DNA from: Petrosia ficiformis
Lineage: Eukaryota; Porifera; Demospongiae; Haplosclerida; Petrosiidae
NCBI GenBank assembly: GCA_947044365.1
Contig: OX345643.1
Span: forward strand, 3,738,001 to 3,802,000
Length of the DNA: 64,000 bases
Reading direction: 5' to 3'
The position numbers were made by a program, and so were the translations under genes. Below the pieces are notes generated by a model. It worked only from the letters and a program-made list of their open reading frames with translations, made no database searches and was not told the origin of the DNA. Below, one piece after another: positions 1-11,789 of this stretch (position 1 is its first letter; each line of letters opens with the position of its first letter).

Positions 1-3000
1 TGGAACTAATAGCTAGCTATTCTGCCTGAAATATATTCCTAAAGTTCTACAAGGTCCTTTGAAAGGTCAGGAGAGTAGATAATCAAAATAATAAGCTGTT
101 GTCTTTCATGCTTGATAAAGTCAGCCATGATTACCGAATGCTGGACACCACAAAGCAGTCATAGAGATATGTTTATCTTTACTTAAATTTGTAAAGCAAT
201 CATAGGGATGTTTTTTTTCTCTATATACACTTGTTTTCAAATAATTATTGTAAATTGTTCTTACATTCCGTCCACTCTTGCTTCTATCTGCTCAGTAACA
301 GGTAAACATTCACTTTGAAAAATATACATCAAAAAGGTGTTTTCTTACAGAATATATATAGTCTCACTTCTGTTGTCCAATAGGTCTCCATATTTGAAGC
401 TTTTAATTTAAAGTACTACCTGACTAACTTTCACACTGCTGTAGCATGTTACAAGATTCAGTAACAGTAGATCTATCATAGAAACACACGATCTTAAAAA
501 AAGTTTCACTTTCAAACAAGTAAACAGGGATTCTTAAAGTTTCATTTAAACGATCAAGACAACTAGTAGTATTTTACACAGCACTAAAAGCAGTAGAACA
601 ATCAGAATCCATTATGTGATGCACTAACTTGATTGATGAACCAAAAGATTGCCCGGCTGATTTGTATATATATGTTGTGCATGAATAATTTTTTTTCAAT
701 TGTGATTAATATTATACAATAACTCAACAACAATAAATTATCAAAAATCTGTATATAACTAACAACAATAATTTACTAATTAGCTAGTAGCTATGGCACA
801 CAGTAGAAATATTATCCTCATAGCCTGCAATTGTTGTTGGAGCTGACTGGTAGTAGTGACCAGTCGCCTCAAGTCTGCCATAATCATCATGTGGTTAACT
901 TCTACCCATGTCTGTATAAATTATATTATACTCCATGAAACCACACCCATCCACCACTAAATATATATGCAACCCTCCAATTCACATACGTATATACCAC
1001 ACCTCTCCGATTCATTAATATACCCCCCTCCAATTCAATAAGCACTTACATGTGCTCTGATTGAAACCACACACATGCAAATTCCCAAATATATCTCCTC
1101 CAAATCACAAATTGGACCCAAGAATTTTAGCACTTTTCACCTTTCACAGATAATGACTACACCCTAAAACGTTTTATCACAATTTCCGTAGATACCATAA
1201 GAGACAGTTGAATTATAACCACACCCACCTTATTAAGGTTGTAGTCTTTTCCGTGGGCGGATGCTACTCCAATCAGTTTCTAGTCTTGCCAGCTTCTTGC
1301 TGTATACAATCTGGTTCCATTCTGTATTTTTTGGAAGCCACACCCACCCGGGGTATAATTATTGGGCCTAAATGTTTTCACTGATGGAGGGGGCGGTGGG
1401 TGGGAAACAATGGCGGGGTAACTGTAGTTGCTCTCTTAGAAAGATTGGAGTTTGATAGTTTCTAGAAAGGTAAATTTTATGGTTTCAGTGAAAAGCTACA
1501 GAATTCAGCTTTCTTCAGCCTCTTGTAACTATAAAAGTAAAATGAATTTGCAGAAAACGGCTTCTTAACCTTTCTCAAAATACATTGTACTTAATTAAAT
1601 ACCACTTCCACATAGCAACCCTATACAAGTGTAGGTACTTTGTGGTTTACTTATAGATAGTAAAGAAACAGGATTGGAAACGTGTGGTGGGTGTGGTTAC
1701 ATTTATACACACATTTATATCATAGATTAACTATCTATGCTTATACTTATAAAAGGTGGAAGGTGTTTAATTTTGTTGCTAAGTGGATACCATTACAATG
1801 TTGTTGCTGTGTTTTTTTTTTCAATTTTGATTGGATTGATTTGTGTCTTGAAATTTTTTACTGTTGACCACATCAGACAGTTGCTACATGACATGATTGG
1901 TAGCTCCTACTTTAGTTTTGTAAAAAATCAGGAAAATTAATATTATATGTATCTAATGTACACAATGCAGTACAACACATCATTAGCTATATACACATAT
2001 TATAGTACTTATACCAAGTTGTACATATTCATGTAAGTGAAAAGATTGATTGTTTAAAATGTTTATATGTGGATATGCATCAAATAATTACACTGCTCCT
2101 AGGCCTAAAACTCAAAGTTGTATAATCATGATATTTTTATATTAATGCGTATTACATATCAGTAGTAACTTCACATGTGTAATACAGATATGTGTCACAC
2201 CCAAAAAATTGTATTGCCTAATTATAATTGCAATATCATGATACGATATAGTATCATTTTCTTTGGAATGAATTTAAAGTTGAGGGGGGCTGACTTATGT
2301 ACTTAAGTTAACATCATTCTTGTTTTTATGGCCCGTAGGGCCATCCCTATAATTGCTTTCCACGGGGTTTAATGTATATATAATTTATATATATATATAT
2401 ATATTCTTGTGTCACTTGCGCGACTATGCGTTGTATACGTAGTTAAGGAAGTTGCGTCATTCCCGGGGGGCTCGGTCAATTAATGGGCGTGGCGCGTAAA
2501 AGAACGCGCGTTTGAGCTACAGACCAGCCAGGAAGATTCAGAAAGGATGTAAAACTGCTAATAACTGTTGTATATAGCAGAGAAACAGTATAGATATTAT
2601 GCAAGAATCTTTAACAAGTAAGTATGATAAGTTGTTGAGTTTCAGACACGAGGAAGTCATCATTTAGAACCTTGAAGGAGTACCTCAGTCAGTTCATCAG
2701 ACATCTGTGTATTTAGACTGCAATTAAGCTTACACTTACGTCTTCAGGCCCCAGGAGTACACAGAAAGGTAGAGACACTAGTGCCATCAGCAATGCTTAA
2801 TACATAGTCATCACAAAGCAAATATAGGGATGTTTTTTTCTCTATATACACTTGTTTATGTTTGCAATTGATGGTGGAGTTTTGTTCATTTAATATCACT
2901 TTCACTCTGTTCTCGTTAATGTATTAAAAAATTCGTTCTTTTTCAAGGAAAAAGATTTGTTATACAATTTCTCATTTAGATAAAATTTATCGAGAGGGAG

Positions 3001-3450
3001 TAGGAAGAGTTAGTGTGTTTGCCTATTGATATTGTGATTTACCCATTTTGTAGGCTCCCTCTTCTGAATCAAATCCTGATTCTTTGTCACTATACATTTT
3101 CTGTCTCTTCCTATATACCTAATTGGCTCTATTAAATGCTCTATATAAGCTCATGTAATTTTCTAAATTGTTAATAAATTACAAGAAACCTTAAATTTAG
3201 CAGTGCACGAGTTACTGGAATGACACTCTTCTACCAATATGAATGCTCAGAGATGAATGCTAAGTTTCGTATTTTTAGCTGTTGCTCTTTTGTTACTGCT
3301 TTTTTAGTGCAAATCAAATTGAGAGATAACACGTCAAATTATGGAGTAATCTGATTATTATAGCTTGAAATATGTCATATAGCTGATTCGCTGGGTAAAG
3401 TACAAAGTATTACTGCAAATCAAATTTATAGTCAGTAAACTTCTTCATAG
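1..3450. other. Non-coding, repeat-rich stretch
   Basis: I see no convincing gene here. The stretch is AT-rich, with short dispersed repeats. The string CATAGGGATG followed by T-rich DNA and CTCTATATACACTTG occurs near 201 and again near 2826. Its GGGATGGCC-type relatives are at 2335-2360 (inverted) and 26981, so this looks like the end of a dispersed element. A 49-bp block at 1233-1281 recurs at 49961-50009. The short open frames around 1680-1940 lie in low-complexity DNA and look like chance. Confidence 0.6.
2400..2640 (+). promoter_or_regulatory. CpG-rich patch with possible first exon
   Basis: Between about 2415 and 2520 the DNA turns abruptly richer in CG dinucleotides (GCGCGACTATGCG, GGCGTGGCGCG, AACGCGCG) than its AT-rich surroundings. 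At 2599 an ATG opens six codons that run straight into a consensus donor, GTAAGTATG at 2618. This could be a promoter and short first exon of a plus-strand transcript. I cannot place a downstream exon, and a transposon end would look similar. Confidence 0.25.
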
Positions 3451-3650
3451 TTTGATGTGTTCAGTCAAGCAACTGTTTTTGTCACAAATAACTTTACAAA
3501 AATTTCATTTAAAATGTTTGCTGTTCCTATACACATCAATATATCCAAATAACTATTTTATTACTAATAAAGACTATAATTCTTTACAAGAAGAATTTAA
3601 TTACCAATCAAACAAAATCAAACATTTTCCCAAAGTATCAGACTTTGTTT

Positions 3651-4024
3651 TTATCCATCTTCTTTCTCATTTTCTTCCTCATCCACTGAAACACATCTAT
3701 CTTCACTATCATCAGAAACATACTTGGACTGAATTTCTCTTTCAATTTTCATAAACAACTCAAAATTGTCACTAACTTCCGCTAAACCTCCCAAGCCTCT
3801 CAGTTTTTGGTGCTCTGAAGTCGAGCTTTTTCATAGATTTCTACACATTCTCTCAATCCAACAGCTAAGGTATATAGAAGAGAAGTCATAGGGTGAAATT
3901 TACGTCGAGTGATTAATTTCGGCAGTTTTGCTGTTTTTAACCTTTTTGCTTGGCTGTTTAAACTCCTCCGTTTCCTTATCATTGCAGAGTCAACTGAGAG
4001 AGAGATACCATGACACTCAGGCAT
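3651..4024 (-). pseudogene. Unrecognised C-terminal fragment with acidic tail, one frameshift
   Basis: On the minus strand, a basic segment of about 70 residues (KRRSLNSQAKRLKTAKLP) reads from 4024 to about 3805. After a one-frame shift at a run of five A near 3809 it continues in frame (GLGGLAEVSDNFELFMKIE) to an acidic, serine-containing tail (DDSEDRCVSVDEEENEKEDG) and a TAA at 3651-3653. The shift and the neighbouring helicase fragment suggest transposon or gene-fragment debris. I do not recognise the family. Confidence 0.3.
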
Positions 4025-4054
4025 GAGAGAATAAAAACAAAAGAAAACTGGAGG

Positions 4055-4185
4055 AAGCTGTGGGATATTTCCCTCTTGAAGAACAGAGACATGTTTTTGA
4101 ATGGCAATGATATGTTTGTGTCTTCCACCAGGGTTTGGGAAAAGTGCTACATAATTCTTCCAGAATCTTGCTTGAATGTACTCAT
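4055..4185 (+). pseudogene. RecQ-like helicase fragment around Walker A
   Basis: The plus strand carries a short, frame-broken match to the start of a RecQ-like superfamily 2 helicase core. Joining two frames gives an EEQRHVFE-like Q-motif region, then DMFVS, then a degraded GFGKS-type Walker A (read as GLGKV or VWEK, depending on frame), then CYIILP. At least one indel separates the pieces and no helicase motifs follow. A second RecQ-like scrap is at 55857-56125 on the other strand, so a RecQ-carrying transposon family is a possible source. Confidence 0.4.
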
Positions 4186-5089
4186 TTTTATTTACTCAGT
4201 AAACTATTTTCTTCAAACCACATTTTCAGAAAAGTAATTTGAATACTGATTCAGTTTCGCATTTTGGTATTGCTGTCAGCCATACCGTAATGCTTATTTT
4301 CGAAATTTACTCGTGATTAGACAGCTAAGGTAGGCTAAGCCCCACCCAGCCCAGTATCTCTGCTATTCTCGTGGGTATCATAAAATTGTAACACAACTGA
4401 GCAAAAAATGTTACATGTGGTTTCACTCCTCCCATCGTAAAAATTCAGCCCCACCCCAACCTAAACCAAAATTGTTGGAGGAACTAAAGGAACTGACAAA
4501 AGAGCAGACTATAACTGGAATTTATAACTGTAAGTAATAATAATTACCAACCTAAAATGACAACTAATACCATTATTATGATGTTAAGGTATTGGCTGTG
4601 TTACTAAAGGTCATTTGCATTCAACTTCAGAAAAATGCTCATAACTTTCGTTTGGAAGGATCAACTGTTTTTTTTATCTTCACCATTTCATATACTTATC
4701 TCTTCCTTTCTTCTTTAATGATTAAACTATATGCTATATTACATATAAAATCACCATGTCCCGGCTAAGGTCATCATTAATGTAAACAGACAACGTGTCC
4801 TGACCAGCCAATATATATATATAGTGTATAATTACATGTATATTATATTATTATAATTAAGGGTGTAACAACTCTGAAGGAGAAGGCATGCAACTCAACT
4901 AGACCATAATAGAAACGGCAAAATATGTAGGAATAAATTCAAGAGGTTAAAAATAGTAATATAATATGTGAAAAGGGGTGAGACTTTTACAATCTATTGA
5001 TATTGTATTATATGTTACTAATTCATACATAATTTGCCCTTTCACAGTTACATGCCTTCTTCTCTTTATGGAAGTCCATAAGCCCATTA

Positions 5090-5221
5090 TAATACATATA
5101 TATATATATATATATATATCTCATAATGAGATTCATAGTCCATACATTTTCAATTGGGCGTGTAAGTTTATATTGTGCATATAAACCTCAAAATAGGTTG
5201 ATATTTTAAAATATCAACCTT
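5090..5221. repeat. Left part of palindromic MITE, copy A
   Basis: A (TA)n run is followed by CTCATAATGAGATTCATAG, a GGGCGTGTAAGTTTATAT block, and a small palindrome (AGGTTGATATTTTAAAATATCAACCT). The same order recurs at 29040-29158. There it joins directly to the right part of the element, whereas here the Crypton-bearing 1.6 kb lies between the two parts. Confidence 0.75.
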
Positions 5222-5376
5222 CTGCTAATAATCAGAAATAATCAATAATGAATACCCAACAGTAAATACAGAATCAGATTAGAGCTGTATACAGCAATAA
5301 TGAAATAATGAATAACTCAACAGTAAATACAGAAATGAAATTTATCCCTGGTTCAACCAATATCCCGTCTGAAATC

Positions 5377-6710
5377 TTAACGAAATGTGAAATTTAACGT
5401 GCAATTTTGCAGATCTTTGAAGGTTACAGCTTGATTTTCTTTTCCTTCACTACATTGGTTAGTAGCATCACTTGACTTCCAAGTTGTATCTGAATTCATT
5501 ATTTGAAGAGCCACACGATCACCAGATGATAAAGCACATGATACTTCCTTCTTTTGAAGTTCAGATGTACATTCGTAGGATCTAATGCCACCCAAGCTTT
5601 GATGACCACTCCTTTCCATAATTGCTTTTTCAGGAAAGCCTTTTGCATACAGCCTACTTATTCCAGTTGCTCTCAAACTGTGATTTTGCACACCCTCAGC
5701 ATTTAGGCCAGCTTCAACAAACATATCTTTTAATTTACTAGCAAGGGTATTATGCCCTATAGGGGCATTACAAAACCAAATATCATCTTTTCGGAAATTT
5801 GTTTTAGGCTTACAATAGAAAATATCCCTTTTCTTTGCTAATTCAGGAAGTTTCGAAACATACAGCTCCAATAAACGTACAAAGCATCTTTCTCCAAGAG
5901 CACTATTTGCGTAATGTCTGATCACCTTGTTATCCAAATGCACTTGATGAACTAAGCCTTGGCGGTTTTTTGATCCATACTCACTGTATTGAACTGACAT
6001 AACCATTTCACTAGAATCAACAGGATCCTGAACTTCCTGGAACTTAAATTGACTATATTTAAGTTCACGGTGTTCTGCACCCCCCCGCAGACAAAATATC
6101 ATCCCACAATAAAAAAATATAGCATTCAGCAAACACGAAGGTGTATCAATCCCAATTACTCCTTTTTCCCACAATAAATTTTCTTCTTTTTCAGTTATTA
6201 CTCGAGCCTGCCTTTTCTGAGCACCAACGCCCTCACTTAACAATTTCTTGGACAAGTTATTCATACCATTATGGAAGGGTTGGAAGGCAATAGCTTTATG
6301 ATCCATAAAATGGCAGGCATGGGGATTTTTTTTTACAAAAGTCAAACCTTGGAGATTAGTCATCAACTGAAGGAGGGTTTTAGGTGAATAAGGTTCTCCA
6401 TTTGTTTGTCTAGCTTCGGCTATAAATTTACTCAACATTTCACATACCTTTTCAGCATCTTCGCTCCACAAATCTGACTCTGTGTACTGTGTGTCACTAC
6501 CTCTGTCTTTCAGCCACTCGTGAAATACTTTCATAGCCCATTCATGAGCTCTTTCCGTGTTCTTCGCAATTGGTTTTTTTTACGAATGTCTAATTCCGCC
6601 TTTGATACATCCAAAAAGCGTTTTTTACTGTTTGGCTCAACTCCTTCGTTACACATATCTAAAGGGCGCTTCTTTCTCATAGATAAAGAGGGTCTTTTCT
6701 TCTTCTCCAT
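5377..6710 (-). pseudogene. Crypton-type tyrosine recombinase (DUF3504-like), one homopolymer frameshift
   Basis: This encodes the site-specific tyrosine recombinase of a Crypton-like DNA transposon, an enzyme that moves a circular intermediate by DNA strand exchange through a covalent 3'-phosphotyrosine. The main frame (6534 to 5377, 385 codons) contains the usual landmarks in order: LRGGAEHREL with the first catalytic Arg, a central GSKNRQG segment, HSLRATGISRLY (His-x-x-Arg), RSGHQS (His), and a Tyr in GIRSYECTSE. The true start appears to be the ATG at 6708-6710. It opens a basic N-terminus (MEKKKRPSLSMRKKRPLDMC) that reads to a run of eight A at about 6573-6580. One added A (or two lost) would join it to AKNTERAHEWAMKVF. 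Apart from that frameshift the gene looks intact, so the copy is young or the run was miscalled. A second, badly broken relative is at 58763-59765. The C-terminal CTLNF motif is kept in both. Confidence 0.85.
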
Positions 6711-6834
6711 CCTGATGCTCGATGATACTCACAGATACTCACTCCTTGTAAACTCACGAGGCTTGGTCAGTTGATACTTGGTAGTTGGTACTGAAATACG
6801 CATGCGCACATACTGTTAATAAAAAGGTGTGGCT

Positions 6835-7062
6835 GAAACTCGATAGCGATTTCTTGCAGGACATGCTAGGTATGAATCTCATGCTAAAATATATCAGATA
6901 TAACATGTTTCATCTGTCTATATGCGTTATATAAACCTGCCATCTCGGTCGATATCACCCTCGGGCCTACGGCCCTCGGGTGATATCTTACCTCGTGGCA
7001 GGTTTATATAACGCATATAGACCTCTGAAACATGTTATATATAACACATATATTATATATAT

Positions 7063-7093
<31 letters not shown>

Positions 7094-7100
7094 ACATATA
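6835..7100. repeat. Right part of palindromic MITE, copy A, with near-perfect palindrome 6900-7038
   Basis: After GAAACTCGATAGCG comes a long palindrome. Outer arms (ATAACATGTTTCA) and inner arms (TATATGCGTTATATAAACCT) surround a GC-rich centre in which GATATCACCCTCGGGC pairs with its complement across a 4-base turn. It ends in a (TA)n run. The same palindrome is at 29241-29384. Confidence 0.8.
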
Positions 7101-7479
7101 CAAGTAATATTTATATACATTATGTTTATGTTAGAATACAGAGTTGGCTGTACTCTAAAAAAATAAAGAGTATTTTCAGGGCTTGAAATAAAGTCCAGCA
7201 AATTGGCCATTTTACCTCTGTTCAAACAAAATTTCATTTGACTGGATGAATTGTCTGATTAGTTATAAGAATAGTACAAACAAGATGTATTCAGAAAAAC
7301 GTACCCCGCTTTGCAATCCTTTTTCAAGTTCTAGGTTAAATCATTGCTGATGACTTCCTCATGACTGGATCTTGACAGCCCTGTAGAACCAGTAGTGAAA
7401 ACCACTGGTGTTTGTTGCCATTCATGTACTGTTTAATGAGATGTGATCAAATTTTTGTGTAGGCTATATAAAACCAGCC

Positions 7480-9291
7480 ATGTCTGAACAAAGAAAGGGA
7501 TTTCTTCCTTCCATCGCCTTCTTGTTCTTTCTATTTCTGATCAGTTCAAACTCACAACCAGTTGATGCCATACAATACTGTATTATTGGTGCAGGTCCTG
7601 GAGGTAAGCATTAGTTGTATAAAATTTAAAAAGCACAGTATTTAGCAACTTACCATGACAGTGATCTATGTGTTTTCTTTGTGCTCTTTAATGGGTTACA
7701 GTACCCCTGATAGGTTTAACGTACCACCCTATCAGTTATAAAAGCACCTAGTGTAACTCATTGAGTTTTGGACCGTAGAATTCAGAAGATAACTATATAA
7801 GTATTACCTTAAACGTATTATTAATTGTGTCCACTAAATTTAGCGATTTTTAAATGGTCCAAATTAGCATATATTAATTTTAGTGAATTTCTGAGCCATG
7901 CCTAATATGCCTAATATAAAAGAGCACAAAATATATTTTTAGCATGTACTAAACTTAGTGATTATAACATTGGTTGCTAAAATTGCTAACATTAGTACAT
8001 ACAATTAAAAGTAGACTTAAGGTATATTCTTTCATTATACAGGAATGCAAATGGGCTATTTCCTACAATCATCTGGTAGGGATTATATAATTTTTGAGAA
8101 GAATTCAACATCAGGTAACCTAGATATGTACTAGAATATAATTATAAAGTAGATATGGAAATCATTGGTTTGTCAGCAATGTTTCATGATCATTATGTAT
8201 AAATAATTATTAGTACATGTCATATTAATCACAGCTTGTGGGCAAGTACAGTTAGTTGCTTTACATGGGGGTGTATTTGTCCTTCATTTGTAAGCATGAT
8301 AACTCAATATAATTAGGCTGTATGATTTCAACTTAAATACTTCTTTGCATTTTTGCTCATGTGCTACGTATGAGAAGATAAGATATTAGTGAATAATCAT
8401 CAGATATTAGTAAGTATGAATGAATATATCTGTAATATAGAATGTTCATTTTGCATAGGGTCATTTTTTCTTCATTATCCTCGACACAGAAAACTAATTT
8501 CCATCAACAAAAGGCATACAGGTATTTAATTTAACTGTTGTGCTATTCACGATGATAGTTAGAAAGTTATTAACTTATTACTTATAATAATACAAATATA
8601 ATTATGAGAATGATAACCATTGTCAAATTTGCATGAGAGGCCCTACATGTTTCTGAGTTCATGTTAAATTTTGATGCAAATTTTGGGCTTAGCTGGTCAT
8701 GTGACTATATAGGAAAAGCTTATCTTTTGCATTTTATGTAATGATGAAGTCATAAGGTGATTATCTGTTTGTCTGGCTAAATATTATGCATTTTTTGTAA
8801 GTGTGTATCCACTCTTTTTTATTCTCACTTTGTGCTTTTTGTCCTCCCCCTCTGTCATATATTGTCCAATCTCTCCCTGCGGCTTCCGCATTGTCAAGAA
8901 CAAAAATAAATAAATACAAAGTCAACAAACACATTAACAGAAGAACTGGGTAATAACTCTTGTTGTGTTACAAAACTCACAGCTAGTATTTAACTGTTTT
9001 TTGTAGACTTACATACTCTCCCTGTGTAGTTCTGTCATTTGGCCATCTTTTTTATCATAACAAAAACTAAAAATAATATTAAAAAGGATATGACTTTTTG
9101 GTATGTTCTTAATTAAGTTTGTTTTGTTTTTAATTTCATATAGGAAGTACTAATTATGAGTTTAATCTAAGACATGACTGGAATTCTCTTATTAGTAACA
9201 ATTCTGCACTTCAAATGAGACATTATTCAAAGAAATACTTTCCTGATGCTGATGACCTGGTATATGATGAATGAGGAGAATGAAAAACAGC

Positions 9292-9351
<60 letters not shown>

Positions 9352-11726
9352 AGGATAAAAGGGAAGAGGGAGAGAATAGAAGGGGAGAGGGAGAGAGGGA
9401 GGGAGAGGTAGAAAGGTGGAGTAAGCAGAAGAAAAGATTACATAGAGTAAATGAAAACTGTAATTATATTTAAAAACTGATAATTAGTATGTATAGAAAG
9501 CAGAGAAGTGATAGTTTTCTTTTTCGTCCATTAGGTGAGGTACCTGCATGACTACGCTTCTGAACTTAATCTTAATATTCAGTATAATACTGAGATAACT
9601 TTATTAACTAGAAGCAGTGAGGGATATGTTATGACAGATCAGTATGATCAAACGTATGATTGTCAGGTGGTTATTGTGAGGTGGGTGAAACAAACAAACA
9701 GATATGGATAAGGATGGTTGAGTGAATGTTTGGTTATAATAGTTTTTGAATGGAAGTACAGTGTATTTTTGTTAGATTGTTAAAGTGAAAGTGGTTTTGT
9801 TCTGTAATTAGAAATAATTCTTTTTAAACACACACACACAAACACACACACTACATACAAATGTGCAAAAACACACTTGAACACACATCCTCATATACAC
9901 AGTACTGGTTTATGGGTACCTAATATTCCTGATATTACAGGGGCTGATAGTGTGGAGGTATAGTGTGTTTGTTGTTTTGTAATTATTCTTCGTGTACCTT
10001 TGTTTACTCGCTTCTACTTTCCATCCATTTCTTTCCAGGGTTATGAATCAGTTTCTATCAATCCAGATGACTTTGAAGGGAAAACAGTTCTAATTATTGG
10101 AAGAGGTGAAATAGAAAGTATTAATTTTATAGTTGCATATTGTCTTTTGTCTTATTTCACAAACAGGTAATGCAGGTTTTGAAACTGCTGCTCATATTGT
10201 TGGTTCTGCAGCATATATACACATGGCCAGCAGGTAAGCTAATGAAGCTAATTAAACAAATGCCAGAAGTATCATTTTAGTAGTGACTGTATAATTGGTA
10301 ACTGTACATTATACTAGTGCCATTGCAACTACTATAAATGAGATAATCAGTAATTTGATTACATACTCATAAAATGTTTATAAAATTTGTTTTTACAGAC
10401 TTCACATTTCACTATAAATTTAAAAATTTACTTTCTAGATCAAGAATTAAAATGGCCTATCAAACACATTATGTCGGAGACTTGAGGTAAAGTTCAACAT
10501 CAATGTACACGCACACAAGCACATAAGCACATACAGATATGCACACACATAAACACAGCATGATATTGTCAGAGAGTAATGGCTTTGGTTTCGTGGAATT
10601 GATCTGATATCTCATACCGCATATTGTCTGAATTTGGTCTTTAATTTCTTCAATAGTGGTTTGTATATAATGTTTGTGCTTACCACAACAATCACTAGTA
10701 GCTGGTGCACCAAGTGAAAAGCTATTCAAATACACAGCAGTTCAACTCGCGTCCTCCCAATCATGGTGGATATGACACAATCGTTTCTAGTTGCACCCTA
10801 ATGTCAGACAGTAGTTGTATGATATAGAGTTCTTGCATATTTACTCTGCACTTCTTGCTTATTTGTCAATCCAAACTCTACTTCTTTTGAGCATCATGAT
10901 GTTTAAGCTTGTAGAATGTGTTGAAACTCTTCACATTAATAGTACTTCAAGATATCCCCTTGATACATGTAAAACTCTGAATGCAATTTGAATGATTCTA
11001 TATTCATTGTGGTAGTTTAACAAACAGACAAATGATTGCATATGATGATGAATATTCGGCTAGATGATGATTCTCTACTTTACAAGGTCTTGTTAGTCAT
11101 AAAGAAAGCATGTAGATATCAAACAGTGTGTGTTTATGAAGACGTATCTGTATAATATTAGCAGAAATTTCAGTTTATTACTTACAATTAAAATGAATAG
11201 GTGGCCATTTTTTCAAGCAATCTCAACATAGAGAGTTCTACCATGCAATATATATCTCGATATGGCAAAACTTCAAAGTAACCAAGGGTTTTATAAATCA
11301 GATATAAGCTACAGTAGTTTTGCCTTTCCTGAAATATATTCATTATAACACATCTACTTGTGTTATAACAATGGTCTTTCAATTGGGCTTTAAATCTGTT
11401 ATAGCACTTGTAGGTGTGTTATAACATAAACATTATAATATATATATACATATAGTATGATGGTGACATCATCCCTTCGATGTGGTGAGTCCTATATATT
11501 GTATATAGACCTTCCATGTGCAGGAGATGTCACCATCACACAATATATTGTATATATATAGTATGCTAATAGGTCGTATATACTGAATATAGGACCCTCG
11601 TTTTGTGTCCTCGGACGTGATATAGCCCGCAGACTCGAGCTATATCACATTCTCGAACACAAAACAAGGGTCCTATATTTTGTATATAGGACCTATTAGC
11701 ATGCATACTATAGAATATACATATAT

Positions 11727-11789
<63 letters not shown>

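Noticed and set aside
1682..1940. Two overlapping frames of 61 and 67 residues
   Set aside because: Low-complexity Phe/Leu/Cys-rich readings without codon bias, domain or splice context.
6980..7237. Tyr/Ile-rich frames on both strands
   Set aside because: They read through a (TA)n tract next to the palindrome.
9246..9473. Glu/Arg-rich frame
   Set aside because: It is the (GA)n tract inside FOXRED2 intron 4. The true exon ends at 9259.
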